From assembly GCA_024434115.1 (NCBI GenBank), contig QMIT01000003.1:1-64000 (forward strand): a DNA stretch of 64,000 nt. Reading direction: 5' to 3'. The notes under the pieces are model-generated. The model saw only the letters and a list, made by a program, of their open reading frames with translations. It was not told the DNA's origin and did not search any database. Positions 52,549 to 61,411 of the stretch are shown in pieces (positions within the stretch are counted from its first letter, which is position 1; the number at the start of each line of letters is the position of its first letter). Source of the stretch: Chloroflexota bacterium (GTDB lineage Bacteria; Chloroflexota; Anaerolineae; Aggregatilineales; J027). The position numbers were made by a program, and so were the translations under genes.

Positions 52549-53715
52549 TTATTCGACCCGTTCGAGGCGCAGGATAATCCCCTTATAATCTACCATATAG
52601 AGTTCGCCCTGCTCATCCTCACCAAAAGAGCTAATCTGGCGGCCCAAATAACCGTGATTAACTGTTACCCATGCGCCATCCTCGGCACGACTGGTTGTCC
52701 AGACCCCGCCGTTACAATAATCCCCAAAAAAATACTGGCCCTGCAACTCGGGTATCGCCTGACCACGATAGACATATCCACCTGTAACCGAGCAGCCCTC
52801 ATTATGGGAATACTCGGCAATCGGAAGCGTCATATCCTCCGGGACAGGCGTCGTATCCGAAAACGGATGATTCCCCTCATACGCATTCCAGCCATAATTT
52901 TGCCCGCCGGGGCTACCCGCAGGCTGAAAATCAATTTCCTCCCACATCGCCTCGCCGACATCCGCGATATACAAATCTCCCGTCAGACGGTCAAAACTAA
53001 AACGCCAAGGATTGCGGAACCCAAGCGCCCAAATTTCCGGCAGGTAGTCGGGATTATCTACAAAAGGGTTATCCGGTGGGACGGTATAGGTATCAGTATT
53101 ATTGACATCAACACGGAGCATTTTGCCAAAGGGAACTTTGGTATTTTGCCCATTTTTGAATGGATCCCCCAAGTCACCCCCGTCGCCGATACCGAAATAT
53201 AAATAGCCGTCTGGCCCAAAGGCAAGCTGGCCGCCGTTGTGATTGGGGAAGGGGTCATCGGCGCTAAAAATCACTGTCCCACTGGTAGGGTCAGCAACAT
53301 TGGGATTATCGGCAGATACCTTATAACGTTCAATGATGGCTTTGTTGTCATAACGGACATAGTGGACAAAAAATATGCCGTTATTTTTATAATCGGGATG
53401 AAAAACCAGCCCAATTAAGCCGCGCTCAGTATAGCCGCCTTGTGTAACATCCGCTGGCATTTGGGCTGTTACATCCAAAAAAGGTTCGGGGATAAGCTGC
53501 ATATTTTGATCGAGAATCATGATATAGCCGTATTGTTCAACCACAAATAAGCGCCCCGAACCATCTCCCGCATGGGTAATATAGAGAGGGTTATCGAAAA
53601 TATTGATGAGTTCAACCCATTGATATTGTGGAGTGTCTTGGCTCTGAACCCTACCGGATAGAGGAAATATCAAACTGAGCAGGATAAAAATCTGCAAAAT
53701 CGTTTTGAGTTTCAT
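52549..53715 (-). CDS. Exported glucose/sorbosone dehydrogenase-like (PQQ-type) propeller protein
   Basis: A 388-residue secreted protein with a signal peptide at residues 1-26 followed by a six-bladed propeller of the glucose/sorbosone dehydrogenase family. Signature segments: PLYITHAGDGSGRLFVVEQ, ERGLIGLVFHPDY, NHNGGQLAFGPDGYLYFGIGDGG, ALGFRNPWRFSFD, DLYIADVGE and the late SHNEGCSVTGGYVYRG. It may be a PQQ-dependent aldose dehydrogenase, but related Hedgehog-interacting-type proteins lack activity. The ATG has AGGGA eight bases upstream; an earlier start would add about 32 non-signal residues. Its stop lies 4 bases past the aguA relic. Confidence 0.9.
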   Translation of the reverse strand: MKLKTILQIFILLSLIFPLSGRVQSQDTPQYQWVELINIFDNPLYITHAGDGSGRLFVVEQYGYIMILDQNMQLIPEPFLDVTAQMPADVTQGGYTERGLIGLVFHPDYKNNGIFFVHYVRYDNKAIIERYKVSADNPNVADPTSGTVIFSADDPFPNHNGGQLAFGPDGYLYFGIGDGGDLGDPFKNGQNTKVPFGKMLRVDVNNTDTYTVPPDNPFVDNPDYLPEIWALGFRNPWRFSFDRLTGDLYIADVGEAMWEEIDFQPAGSPGGQNYGWNAYEGNHPFSDTTPVPEDMTLPIAEYSHNEGCSVTGGYVYRGQAIPELQGQYFFGDYCNGGVWTTSRAEDGAWVTVNHGYLGRQISSFGEDEQGELYMVDYKGIILRLERVE

Positions 53716-53790
53716 TCTGACTTTCCCTGATAGTAACTCTAGTATGAGCACGATTTTAACGGGGACAGGGATAGCATAACAAGACGATTT

Positions 53791-53799
53791 TGGTACAAT
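53791..53799 (+). promoter_or_regulatory. Extended -10 promoter for the SUMF1-fold lipoprotein gene
   Basis: TGGTACAAT, a TGn-extended TACAAT -10 element, 59 bases before the GTG start codon. No clear -35. Confidence 0.45.
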
Positions 53800-53857
53800 C
53801 GCATGTGACATCTATCCTTTGTGTTTTGTCGTTGGAAAAAGATAAGGTGAATTAAAA

Positions 53858-54670
53858 GTGAACCGAAATTTACTGGCCGTCATGCTGATTTTACTGGCGG
53901 CATTTCTTTTGTCCTGTAGTAAAGGCGACGACGACCGTAACACCGCCCCTCAACGTACTCCCACCACCATTCCACCGACGCCTATTCGCTCGTTGACCCG
54001 CAATTCCGATTGGACGCCAGTGATCCAAGAGTTTGAAGGCGTTGAAATGGTACTTGTCCCCCCCGGCTGTTTCATTATGGGTAATGAACAGGGCCGGCGT
54101 GATGAATCTCCGGCTCATCCCATTTGTTTTGACTATGCCTTCTGGTTAGATCGCTATGAAGTAACCAATGCCCAATATGGCTCAAACGGTAACGGCCAAC
54201 GACCCAATCAGCCCCGCGAAAACATTCTCTGGACTGAGGCTCGTGATTTTTGTGCTAGTCGTGGTGACCGATTGCCTACTGAGGCCGAATGGGAATATGC
54301 GGCACGTGGGCCGGACAATTTGATCTATCCTTGGGGTAATACCATGATTGACGAAAACTTGGTATATGACCGAACCCTCATGAACGAAACCGCCGATGTG
54401 GGCAGTCGCGCTGGCGGGGTATCATGGGTTGGGGCCTATGACATGGCGGGTAATGTTTGGGAATGGGTCAGCAGCATTCATCGTCCCTATCCCTATAACC
54501 CCAATGATGGCCGTGAGGATATGACCGATACGACCAGCCAGCGAGTGTATCGCGGTGGAATTCGCAGCTATATTGATTTTGCAGCCGCTGTGACAACCCG
54601 CTTCAAATTTCCACCGGATCGGCGGGATTGGTTTATTGGTTTCCGCTGTGCCCGATCTATTGAGGAGTAA
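53858..54670 (+). CDS. SUMF1/FGE-fold lipoprotein
   Basis: A 270-residue lipoprotein. The lipobox LLSC is near residue 20, and a short Thr/Pro linker follows. Residues about 52-265 form the formylglycine-generating-enzyme-like fold: MVLVPPGCFIMGNEQG, DRYEVTNAQYG, PTEAEWEYAARG, YDMAGNVWEWVSS and FIGFRCAR. The conserved RGGS-x-C region of true FGEs reads RGGIRSY, with the catalytic Cys missing, so sulfatase activation is unlikely; it may be a binding or structural member. GTG start with AAGGTG eight bases upstream. The SGNH gene begins 2 bases after its stop. Confidence 0.85.
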   Translation: MNRNLLAVMLILLAAFLLSCSKGDDDRNTAPQRTPTTIPPTPIRSLTRNSDWTPVIQEFEGVEMVLVPPGCFIMGNEQGRRDESPAHPICFDYAFWLDRYEVTNAQYGSNGNGQRPNQPRENILWTEARDFCASRGDRLPTEAEWEYAARGPDNLIYPWGNTMIDENLVYDRTLMNETADVGSRAGGVSWVGAYDMAGNVWEWVSSIHRPYPYNPNDGREDMTDTTSQRVYRGGIRSYIDFAAAVTTRFKFPPDRRDWFIGFRCARSIEE

Positions 54671-54672
54671 AC

Positions 54673-55890
54673 GTGACAACGGACAACATCGAAAATACGC
54701 TACCAGCCACCGTTGAACAAAAAAAACGTTCGATTTTGAGTGGGCTTATCCTAACCTTCTTCAGTCTGGCATTCAGTGTACTGATGATCGAAATATTTGT
54801 GCGGGTCGCCTTTGATTCGCTGCCGCCTTCAATGCAAGGAGATATTCAGCATGTTCGGCGGGTTCCTTGGGATAAGGAGCGCTTGGTACAAGAGTTCCCG
54901 TTTGTCATTGATAATAAATTCCAAGCACGGCTTGACCCCGGTATCAAAAATTATCCCATTCACTGGCGCGACGCTAAATTCACCTTCAGTACGGGTACGG
55001 TTTGGGAAGGACATGTCGTAGGTCTAAGAACCGACGGCCCACGCTGGCCCTTACAGATTTTGGCATTTGGAGATTCGTTTACCTTTTGCTGGACAGAGGT
55101 GAATGATTGCTGGGTACAGCGCCTCCAAAATGATTACGGCTGGAACTCGGTCAATGCAGGGTTGGCAGGCACAGGTTCGACTGGGCAATTGGCGCTAATT
55201 GAGGATATTGGCCCGCCATTGGAACCCAAACTGGTTATTTGGCAATGGTATCCCAATGACCTCTCCGACGATTATGTGCTTGCCCAAATTCAAGGTAAGA
55301 CCGAATCCCTCGCTGGCGCACCCAGCCCCGACCCCGTGCCCGATGCCAAAGGACTAGCCCAATATTCAGCCGTCTATACCCTCCTCAAAAAATGGCTTGA
55401 TCCGCCTAAATCCACCAGCCCCTATAAACACTATGTCACCCGCGAGGTCAACGGACGGGAAATGTTAGTAACAACCAATGAATATCCCTCCGGTTTCAGC
55501 GTGACTTATCCACTGGTGCGGTACGGCTGGCAACGTAATGTGGAGGCCCATGAAGCTGGAGCGGAGTTTATCCAGCAAGAAATGGGCGCGGAGATGATTT
55601 TGGTGCTGCTGCCGACCAAAGAAGAAGCCTATGCCGAATTTTTGGCGGATGATTTGGGTGAGGACTATATCCATCAAATTGGGGAAAGCCGTCGGATGCT
55701 GATGGGAGTGTGTGAAGAAAAGGGATGGCGCTGTATTGACATGCTGCCAATTTTCCAAGAGGCCATCCATAATGGTGAGACGATTTATTATGCGCTGGAT
55801 TTCCACTTAGATGCGTCAGGAAATAAACTTCTCGCGGAAACCCTGCATGATTACATTATCGAAAATAGCCTCCTAGATAGTGCGCAATAA
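54673..55890 (+). CDS. Membrane-anchored SGNH/GDSL-like hydrolase
   Basis: A 405-residue protein with one N-terminal transmembrane helix (about 20-45) and an exterior SGNH-type domain. The nucleophile motif is in LAFGDSFTFCW near residue 135; a Gly in NAGLAGTGSTGQ and an Asn in YPNDLSDDY follow, and the Asp-His pair is DFHLDASGNK near residue 378. It probably removes or adds an ester group (often acetyl) on a surface glycan. GTG start with GAGGAG five bases upstream, directly after the SUMF1-fold gene; a terminator follows, so these two genes form an operon. Confidence 0.8.
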   Translation: MTTDNIENTLPATVEQKKRSILSGLILTFFSLAFSVLMIEIFVRVAFDSLPPSMQGDIQHVRRVPWDKERLVQEFPFVIDNKFQARLDPGIKNYPIHWRDAKFTFSTGTVWEGHVVGLRTDGPRWPLQILAFGDSFTFCWTEVNDCWVQRLQNDYGWNSVNAGLAGTGSTGQLALIEDIGPPLEPKLVIWQWYPNDLSDDYVLAQIQGKTESLAGAPSPDPVPDAKGLAQYSAVYTLLKKWLDPPKSTSPYKHYVTREVNGREMLVTTNEYPSGFSVTYPLVRYGWQRNVEAHEAGAEFIQQEMGAEMILVLLPTKEEAYAEFLADDLGEDYIHQIGESRRMLMGVCEEKGWRCIDMLPIFQEAIHNGETIYYALDFHLDASGNKLLAETLHDYIIENSLLDSAQ

Positions 55891-55899
55891 TCAAATAAA

Positions 55900-55930
55900 A
55901 AGGACGAGGTGCTTATCTCGTCCTTAGATT
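55900..55930. terminator. Terminator between SGNH and phosphatase genes
   Basis: AAGGACGAG and CTCGTCCTT form a perfect 9-base stem with an 8-base loop, then AGATTTTT. On the minus strand, TTATTT follows, so it may also end the carbamoyltransferase operon. Confidence 0.75.
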
Positions 55931-55932
55931 TT

Positions 55933-56679
55933 TCACTGAATACACTGGGTCTGCAACCGCTCTAATTGTCCTTCGGACACTCCACAGCGATATAAATAAT
56001 TGACTGCTCCCCCATACTGCTGCTTCAGATAGCCAAGCATACCCAGCATCGTATCGGTATTGGAACCCATGTCTCGCTCAAAATCTTGCATATCCTCGCC
56101 GCTTTGAAGGGCATCGTCACGCCAAAGTGTGACCAAATGGGTAATTTGGGAACCAGTCAGCGCGTAATCTTCAGCGATTATGTCATCCTGAACACCCATC
56201 GCGCTCAACAATAAAGCGGTGATTATCCCCGTCCGATCTTTGCCAGCAAAACAATGGAAAAGAATGGCAAAGGTACTTTCGGCAACTGTTGTGACAATTG
56301 TCCCAATTTGATTTTGGCAGCGGTCAAGATACTTGGCATACAGTTCATGGAGAACTGTATAATTTTTTGCTTCGACTTTCCAGATTGGATTATCGGCTTG
56401 CGACATGGTCTTTCCAATTAGAGGCAGATTCAAATATCGAACTGCGGTGGATTGGGCAAATGGATTAGGGAACTGCTCAACTTCCCATTCGTCGCGCAAA
56501 TCAATAATGGTCTTCACTCCATAATCAATGAGATATTGCTGGGCGCTTGGGGTTACATCAGCGAGATTGCCTGATCGAATCAGCTTGCGCGACAGGAGAA
56601 CCCTTCCATCTTGGGTAGGATAATCCCCAAGATCACGCATATTAAACCCGCCCTCAACGGTAAGTGGATACATGGTCAC
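55933..56679 (-). CDS. Tyrosine-phosphatase-like protein (DSP/PTP family)
   Basis: A 248-residue cysteine phosphatase of the bacterial lipid/tyrosine phosphatase type (Pfam Y_phosphatase3-like). The active-site loop is HCFAGKDRTG with Cys143 and Arg149. FNMRDLGDYPTQDGR at the N-terminus and the WEVEQ segment are family-typical. It is a soluble protein. Two starts compete: the GTG that overlaps the upstream TAG stop and an ATG two codons later; the GTG has AGGG five bases upstream. It is the last gene of the seven-gene operon and may control its kinase or polymer-chain length, as Wzb does in polysaccharide loci; that is inference. Confidence 0.9.
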   Translation of the reverse strand: MTMYPLTVEGGFNMRDLGDYPTQDGRVLLSRKLIRSGNLADVTPSAQQYLIDYGVKTIIDLRDEWEVEQFPNPFAQSTAVRYLNLPLIGKTMSQADNPIWKVEAKNYTVLHELYAKYLDRCQNQIGTIVTTVAESTFAILFHCFAGKDRTGIITALLLSAMGVQDDIIAEDYALTGSQITHLVTLWRDDALQSGEDMQDFERDMGSNTDTMLGMLGYLKQQYGGAVNYLYRCGVSEGQLERLQTQCIQ

Positions 56680-57029
56680 TATAACCCTGATTTCCGAGCA
56701 TCCTCAGCCGTCCAACCGCGCTCCGTTTTAGTATCACGGGTGGGCCGCGCCTGCTTTTCAAAGATGGCGAAAATCAGCAGGACGCCCAAACTACCAAAAA
56801 TAAGGGCAAGCCCCACCGGAATGAAAGTTTTGACTCCCACGCTAACAATCACCCCTGTCAAAATCGTCGGTGGAGTAGCGACATACATGCCAGAGGCCAG
56901 CAAATGCAGTGATTTGGCGGGCGTGCCACCGTAGATTTTTTCGCGGCGAATGGAGCTACGGGCGGTCAATGGGCCAACAATTAGCCCAAAAGCCAACCCA
57001 ACCAACACCATTATCTCAAAATCAGTCAT
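56679..57029 (-). CDS. Small membrane protein of the carbamoyltransferase operon
   Basis: A 116-residue protein with three hydrophobic segments (about 7-24, 45-68 and 75-95). The start is the ATG with AGGAG seven bases upstream; a start 22 codons earlier overlaps the DUF5989 gene and lacks support. The C-terminal tail is charged and hydrophilic. It does not resemble a known enzyme. It overlaps the phosphatase gene at the stop codon. Confidence 0.65.
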   Translation of the reverse strand: MTDFEIMVLVGLAFGLIVGPLTARSSIRREKIYGGTPAKSLHLLASGMYVATPPTILTGVIVSVGVKTFIPVGLALIFGSLGVLLIFAIFEKQARPTRDTKTERGWTAEDARKSGL

Positions 57030-57042
57030 AGGTGACTCCTGT

Positions 57043-57213
57043 TTACCACAGCGAATAGATGAATGGGGCCGCGCCACTGGAACTGCTGAGAACAATCAAG
57101 ACAGCGAACAGCAGCAATGTGACAACCATCGGAATCAGCCAATAGAGTTTGCGCCGCCACAAAAAGCGCAGCATTTCACTTAGCACACCCATCTTCAGCA
57201 GAAAATCTCGCAT
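57043..57213 (-). CDS. DUF5989 family small membrane protein
   Basis: A 56-residue membrane protein, too short for simple ORF calling. It has an amphipathic N-terminus (MRDFLLKMGVLSEML), an RRKLYWLIP turn, a hydrophobic helix (about 27-43), and ends in APFIYSLW. The KxxWL-P and C-terminal APFIY motif match DUF5989, which often sits next to NodU/CmcH-type carbamoyltransferases. GAGGG lies seven bases before the ATG. It lies 13 bases upstream of the small membrane gene and 16 bases downstream of the carbamoyltransferase. Confidence 0.85.
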   Translation of the reverse strand: MRDFLLKMGVLSEMLRFLWRRKLYWLIPMVVTLLLFAVLIVLSSSSGAAPFIYSLW

Positions 57214-57229
57214 AATAGCCCTCGGATAA

Positions 57230-59032
57230 TCACTTACGAATTAGAAACGAACCCAGTACCAGCATATCAATATCGCTGTTGCGAAAGGTATTGAACGCCT
57301 CACGGGGCGTGTTGACAATCGGCTCACCCCGCAGATTAAACGACGTATTCAAAACCACTGGCACGCCTGTAATCTGCCCGAACCGCTCGATAATCCCATA
57401 ATAGATGGGATTAGTCTCGCGCTCAATCGTCTGCAAACGGCCCGTGCCCATGTGCGACACCGCCGCGATTTTATCTTGCATATCCGGCTTAACCGGGCTG
57501 ACCATCAACATATAACGGGGCGCTTCATGTTTTTCGACATCGGGATAATCAAAATATTCGGCGGCTCGGTCACGCAAAATCACTGGGGCAAAAGGACGGA
57601 AGGGTTCGCGGAATTTGATCTTGGTGTTCACCACTTCTTTCATCGCTTCGTCACGGGGGTCAGCCAAAATGCTGCGATTGCCCAATGCACGCGGCCCCCA
57701 TTCAAAAGCACCCTGATGTAAACCGATGACCTTGCGCTGGGTCAGGGATTCGGCCACCACATCCATCAGTGTTTCGGGTTGGCCCTCAAATGACTCATAG
57801 GTAATGCCATTCGATTCCATAAACTGACAGCATTCGGCATCGCTGTAGGCTTGGCCCCAATAGGCGTGGGGCATGACCCAATTACGCGGTTTTTGCAGCA
57901 CTAGATGGTAAGCCCATAGCGCCGCTCCCAACGCACCACCGTCATCCCCCGCCGCGGGCTGAATGTAGATTTCCTCAAACGGGGTCTCGGCTAAGATACG
58001 ATAATTGGCGCGGGTATTCAGCGCGACCCCACCCGCCATGACCAGTTTTTTCATACCCGTTTTTTGATGCAAGTAGTTGGCAATGGCGATTAATACATCT
58101 TCTGTAACCTGCTGAATGCTGGCGGCAACATCGGCATAATGCTGGTTGCGATCCATTGCGGCTTTTTCGCCTGCCCGTTCCGGATTCGTCGCCATTGTGA
58201 AGAAATCATCTTCGGCAGGGCGGGGTTCACCAAATAACCCCAAGAATTTGTTATTAAAGCTCTGCTTGGTCGAATAGGGGAAGGCGAAATAATCCAAATT
58301 AAGGCGAAAACTGCCGTCTTGAGGGCTATAGCGGAAAATCTTTTCCAGCTTGTCCATATAGCGCGGTGTGCCATACGGAGCCATGCCCATCACTTTGTAT
58401 TCGCCATTATTGACGCGGAAGCCCAAAAAGGCCGTGAACGTCGAATAAAGCAGCCCAATTGAATGGGGGAATCGCTCTTCACTGAAAAGATTAATTTCGT
58501 TGCGGGTCGGCTTGCCATTTTCAAGAGAGTCGCCCTCCCAATAGCTCGTAGCCGTGCCCAGTGTAGTAGTCGTCCATTCACCTACACCATCTACAGTTAA
58601 GACGGCTGCTTCTTTGAACGGGCTGGCAAAAAAGGCGCTAGCGGCATGGCTCATGTGGTGGTCACAAAAGAGAATCTTATCGTGATGAATCCCGACCTCT
58701 TTGGTGATGATGCTCTTAACCCACAGCTTTTCTTTTAGCCATACCAACATAGACTCGCTCCACAAATTGACCGATTGTGGAAACGTGTTGAGGGTCGTCA
58801 GTAAAATACGCTCGAATTTTTGCAGGGGCTTTTCATAAAACACGGCGTAATCGAGGTCTTGCCCGGCGATGCCCGCTTGTTTGAGGCAAAATTCAATGGC
58901 TTGTACGGGAAAGTCGTTATCATGCTTTTTGCGTGAAAAACGCTCTTCCATTGCCGCCGCGACAATCTGACCATCTTTAATCAGGGCCGCCGCTGCATCG
59001 TGATAAAAACAGGAGATGCCTAAAATATACAT
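57230..59032 (-). CDS. NodU/CmcH-type carbamoyltransferase
   Basis: A 600-residue enzyme that transfers carbamoyl from carbamoyl phosphate, via carbamoyl-AMP, to a hydroxyl of a sugar or natural product. N-terminal Kae1-like motifs: ILGISCFYHDAAA, MEERFSRKKHD and CDHHMSHAASAF (metal-binding histidines). The C-terminal YrdC-type half has LALNTRANYRI-like text, HQGAFEWGPRALGNRSI and REPFRPFAPVIL. It lies 3 bases after the 81-residue gene and has a conserved AAGGA start site. The context (DUF5989, GT39, phosphatase) suggests carbamoylation of a surface glycan rather than an antibiotic. Confidence 0.93.
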   Translation of the reverse strand: MYILGISCFYHDAAAALIKDGQIVAAAMEERFSRKKHDNDFPVQAIEFCLKQAGIAGQDLDYAVFYEKPLQKFERILLTTLNTFPQSVNLWSESMLVWLKEKLWVKSIITKEVGIHHDKILFCDHHMSHAASAFFASPFKEAAVLTVDGVGEWTTTTLGTATSYWEGDSLENGKPTRNEINLFSEERFPHSIGLLYSTFTAFLGFRVNNGEYKVMGMAPYGTPRYMDKLEKIFRYSPQDGSFRLNLDYFAFPYSTKQSFNNKFLGLFGEPRPAEDDFFTMATNPERAGEKAAMDRNQHYADVAASIQQVTEDVLIAIANYLHQKTGMKKLVMAGGVALNTRANYRILAETPFEEIYIQPAAGDDGGALGAALWAYHLVLQKPRNWVMPHAYWGQAYSDAECCQFMESNGITYESFEGQPETLMDVVAESLTQRKVIGLHQGAFEWGPRALGNRSILADPRDEAMKEVVNTKIKFREPFRPFAPVILRDRAAEYFDYPDVEKHEAPRYMLMVSPVKPDMQDKIAAVSHMGTGRLQTIERETNPIYYGIIERFGQITGVPVVLNTSFNLRGEPIVNTPREAFNTFRNSDIDMLVLGSFLIRK

Positions 59033-59035
59033 ACT

Positions 59036-59281
59036 TTATCCTTGCTGGCGTGCCGCATCTAAGCCTTCGGGAAGCGGGGGGCGCTCTAACCAAGCGGGTT
59101 GTGGATTACGCCGACGAAGGGGGTCAGTCAATAAACGTGAACCGATGCCAAACGGCACAACGATGGTGAAGTAGAAAACGGTGACGATGACTCGCCCCTG
59201 TACCTCACCTATGATTTTCCCAATGAGGTTGAACCGCGCCCACGCGATTCGCCAAATTTCTATCAAGTGACCTCTCAACAT
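59036..59281 (-). CDS. 81-residue membrane protein of the carbamoyltransferase operon
   Basis: A small protein with one membrane-spanning segment (about 28-50; GRVIVTVFYFTIVVPFGI) preceded by a basic amphipathic stretch and followed by a hydrophilic RNPQPAWLERPP tail. Comparable small proteins flank many NodU/DUF5989 loci, where some are called SxtJ-like. It lies 2 bases after the GT39 stop and 3 bases before the carbamoyltransferase. No function is known. Confidence 0.7.
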   Translation of the reverse strand: MLRGHLIEIWRIAWARFNLIGKIIGEVQGRVIVTVFYFTIVVPFGIGSRLLTDPLRRRNPQPAWLERPPLPEGLDAARQQG

Positions 59282-59283
59282 CC

Positions 59284-61410
59284 CTAGTCCAATAAATCCG
59301 GTGTAGTATAGCCGAGCGCTAGATACCCATCAAGATAAGGCTTGGGCATCTGTAATGAATCGCCAATCAAACGACGTGGGATAATCCAATATAACTCGAC
59401 CTGTTGATTAATCGAGCCTGCACCGGGATAAAAATAGGGTAGAAAAAATGTCCCAATGAGGGTGGCATCATAACGCGATTGGGTCAATTCCAATGGCGTC
59501 TCCATTTCATACCCATCCCGTAAGAGATAGACCGGATAGCCAGATTCCAGAGACACTTGAACAAATTTGAGCCATTCCTCATCTGTCCATTCATAGGGTC
59601 GCACGGTTTCCCGATGGGCATAAAGACTGACTGGCCCACTATTTAATGAGACGGCGACAATCGCGTTGAGCGGGGTGCTGGTTTCCAAATCATCAAGCGC
59701 CTCCCGCTGTTCAGCCGTCAACAGCCCAAAGGTGTTAAAGCTGGGTGTGATAGCAAGACGAATCGCCTCATCGGTACGCAGCCAAACCAGCGTAACAATC
59801 CCAAATATCACCGCGATTCTGCCAATAGTTTGATAACGTGATAACCGGGCCGTCTGATACACCATATCCATTATCCCAACACCCGCCATCAAAACCAATA
59901 TCGGAAATTGGGGAAGCAGGTCTCGCAAGCGAAGGGCGGCATAGAATAGATGAAAAACGGTGATGATGACCAACCACACCGATAGGGTAATCGTTTCACG
60001 GCGAAAGCTGGCCCATAATCGTACAAAACCCCAAAGGACAAACGGCGACAGATAATAAAATTCGCGTTCGGTCAGCAAATCCCGCAGCATCGCTTCAGCG
60101 GTATCGGGAATATAACGGATATGAAATAGGCCCAATTCTTTCGACCCCACCTCGAATGGGCCGCCAAACGCCGCATTGTGATACCACAATATCGGAAGAG
60201 CAGTTAATGCCGCTGCTCCGCCAAACCACACAACGGCTTCAAATAGTTTTCGTTGAGAACGGGTCTCCCAATAATCCAAAACGAATAGCAAGAGCACGGC
60301 AGGGCCAATCAATACTTGGGTATAACGCACGGCAAAAGCGATCCCAAGACAGACACCAGCGAGGGCCGCAAAGAGGGTGGTTCGACCACGTAAGGCATGG
60401 AAAGCCAATACAAACGTCAGAATGGTAAAAATCTGAGCGGGAATATCGGCCATCGGCACGACGAGGCGCTCCGTTTGCTGAAAGGAAGTTGCCAAGAGAA
60501 TCGCCGCGACGCCTGCCACCAACCATCGTTTTTCGACAGGCCAGCGATGCAAGATTTCGTTGCATAACAAGGCCGTGACCCATAAGGTCAAAATACCCAT
60601 CAGTGGCGTAAACAGATACAACACGGACTCACCACCAACCACATACCCCAATCCCATTAACACGGAATACCCTACAGGCCAGACCGTCGCGGATTGTCCA
60701 GTCTGTGGGTCAGGCGACAAATACCCAACATGCGCTAATGGGCCAAGCGGCAAATCGTGACTGGCAGTAAATGGGGCAAGATCGAAGGTGTGGCGCGGTG
60801 TCAGATGGTCGCCAAAATCTACCGCCATCTGGATATAGGCAAAGGGGTCGCTGGCCGTTGCGCCATGTGCCCGAATCGTCAAATAAACCCGTCCTGCCCA
60901 TAAAATAGCTGTGCCAATTAGAACAATTGCCGCCGTCTGCCATAGCCATTTCTGTGATTTACCGAATGCCTGTGCCGTCAGGGGTAGTTGAGCCAACAGT
61001 ACCCATACTCCACAGATGACCATAGCGACATTCAAATCGAGGCGCTGACCCCACGGCTCCGGCACGGTCAACGAGCCAGTGGTGTGATTTTGCAGTCGTT
61101 CGATGATGGCTAACAACACCCGCGCCCCCGCCATTAAATACACGATGGTCAGCGGGGCAAGACTTTCAATGAGTGCGCTGTGTATCCTACGCTGCTTGGC
61201 ATAAATCATCAGTGGCTGCAAGGCAAATAGGAGGATTGCTATGAGCCAAATCGGACGTTGGCTCAATTCCACCACGCCGAGCAACCCCACAAGATAAAGG
61301 CCACCCAAACCTACTGTTACAATCTTAGGAAGGGAGGGGGCATCCAAATTACTTTGCAGCAATATCGCCCGAACATGCCGCTGAATCAGTTGCGTGAAAA
61401 AGTGTATCAT
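59284..61410 (-). CDS. GT39-like (dolichyl-phosphate-mannose mannosyltransferase-type) membrane glycosyltransferase
   Basis: A 708-residue GT-C glycosyltransferase with about 11-13 transmembrane helices. The first luminal loop carries DPFAYIQMAVDFGDH, an acidic sequence placed as in ArnT/PMT catalytic loops, and a later loop has a C-terminal hydrophilic domain (residues about 560-705). It should transfer a sugar from a polyprenyl-phosphate donor to a surface protein or lipid. It begins 1 base after the upstream propeller gene and 2 bases before the 81-residue gene, so it is in the same operon as the carbamoyltransferase. Confidence 0.82.
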   Translation of the reverse strand: MIHFFTQLIQRHVRAILLQSNLDAPSLPKIVTVGLGGLYLVGLLGVVELSQRPIWLIAILLFALQPLMIYAKQRRIHSALIESLAPLTIVYLMAGARVLLAIIERLQNHTTGSLTVPEPWGQRLDLNVAMVICGVWVLLAQLPLTAQAFGKSQKWLWQTAAIVLIGTAILWAGRVYLTIRAHGATASDPFAYIQMAVDFGDHLTPRHTFDLAPFTASHDLPLGPLAHVGYLSPDPQTGQSATVWPVGYSVLMGLGYVVGGESVLYLFTPLMGILTLWVTALLCNEILHRWPVEKRWLVAGVAAILLATSFQQTERLVVPMADIPAQIFTILTFVLAFHALRGRTTLFAALAGVCLGIAFAVRYTQVLIGPAVLLLFVLDYWETRSQRKLFEAVVWFGGAAALTALPILWYHNAAFGGPFEVGSKELGLFHIRYIPDTAEAMLRDLLTEREFYYLSPFVLWGFVRLWASFRRETITLSVWLVIITVFHLFYAALRLRDLLPQFPILVLMAGVGIMDMVYQTARLSRYQTIGRIAVIFGIVTLVWLRTDEAIRLAITPSFNTFGLLTAEQREALDDLETSTPLNAIVAVSLNSGPVSLYAHRETVRPYEWTDEEWLKFVQVSLESGYPVYLLRDGYEMETPLELTQSRYDATLIGTFFLPYFYPGAGSINQQVELYWIIPRRLIGDSLQMPKPYLDGYLALGYTTPDLLD

Positions 61411-61411
61411 C

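Noticed and set aside
52378-53202. A 274-residue open frame on the + strand opposite the glucose/sorbosone dehydrogenase gene
   Set aside because: It lies antisense to a clear gene and has no recognisable motif or ribosome site; most likely a codon-usage shadow.
53858-54670. Functional formylglycine-generating enzyme
   Set aside because: The catalytic Cys of the RGGS-x-C region is absent and no sulfatase gene is nearby.
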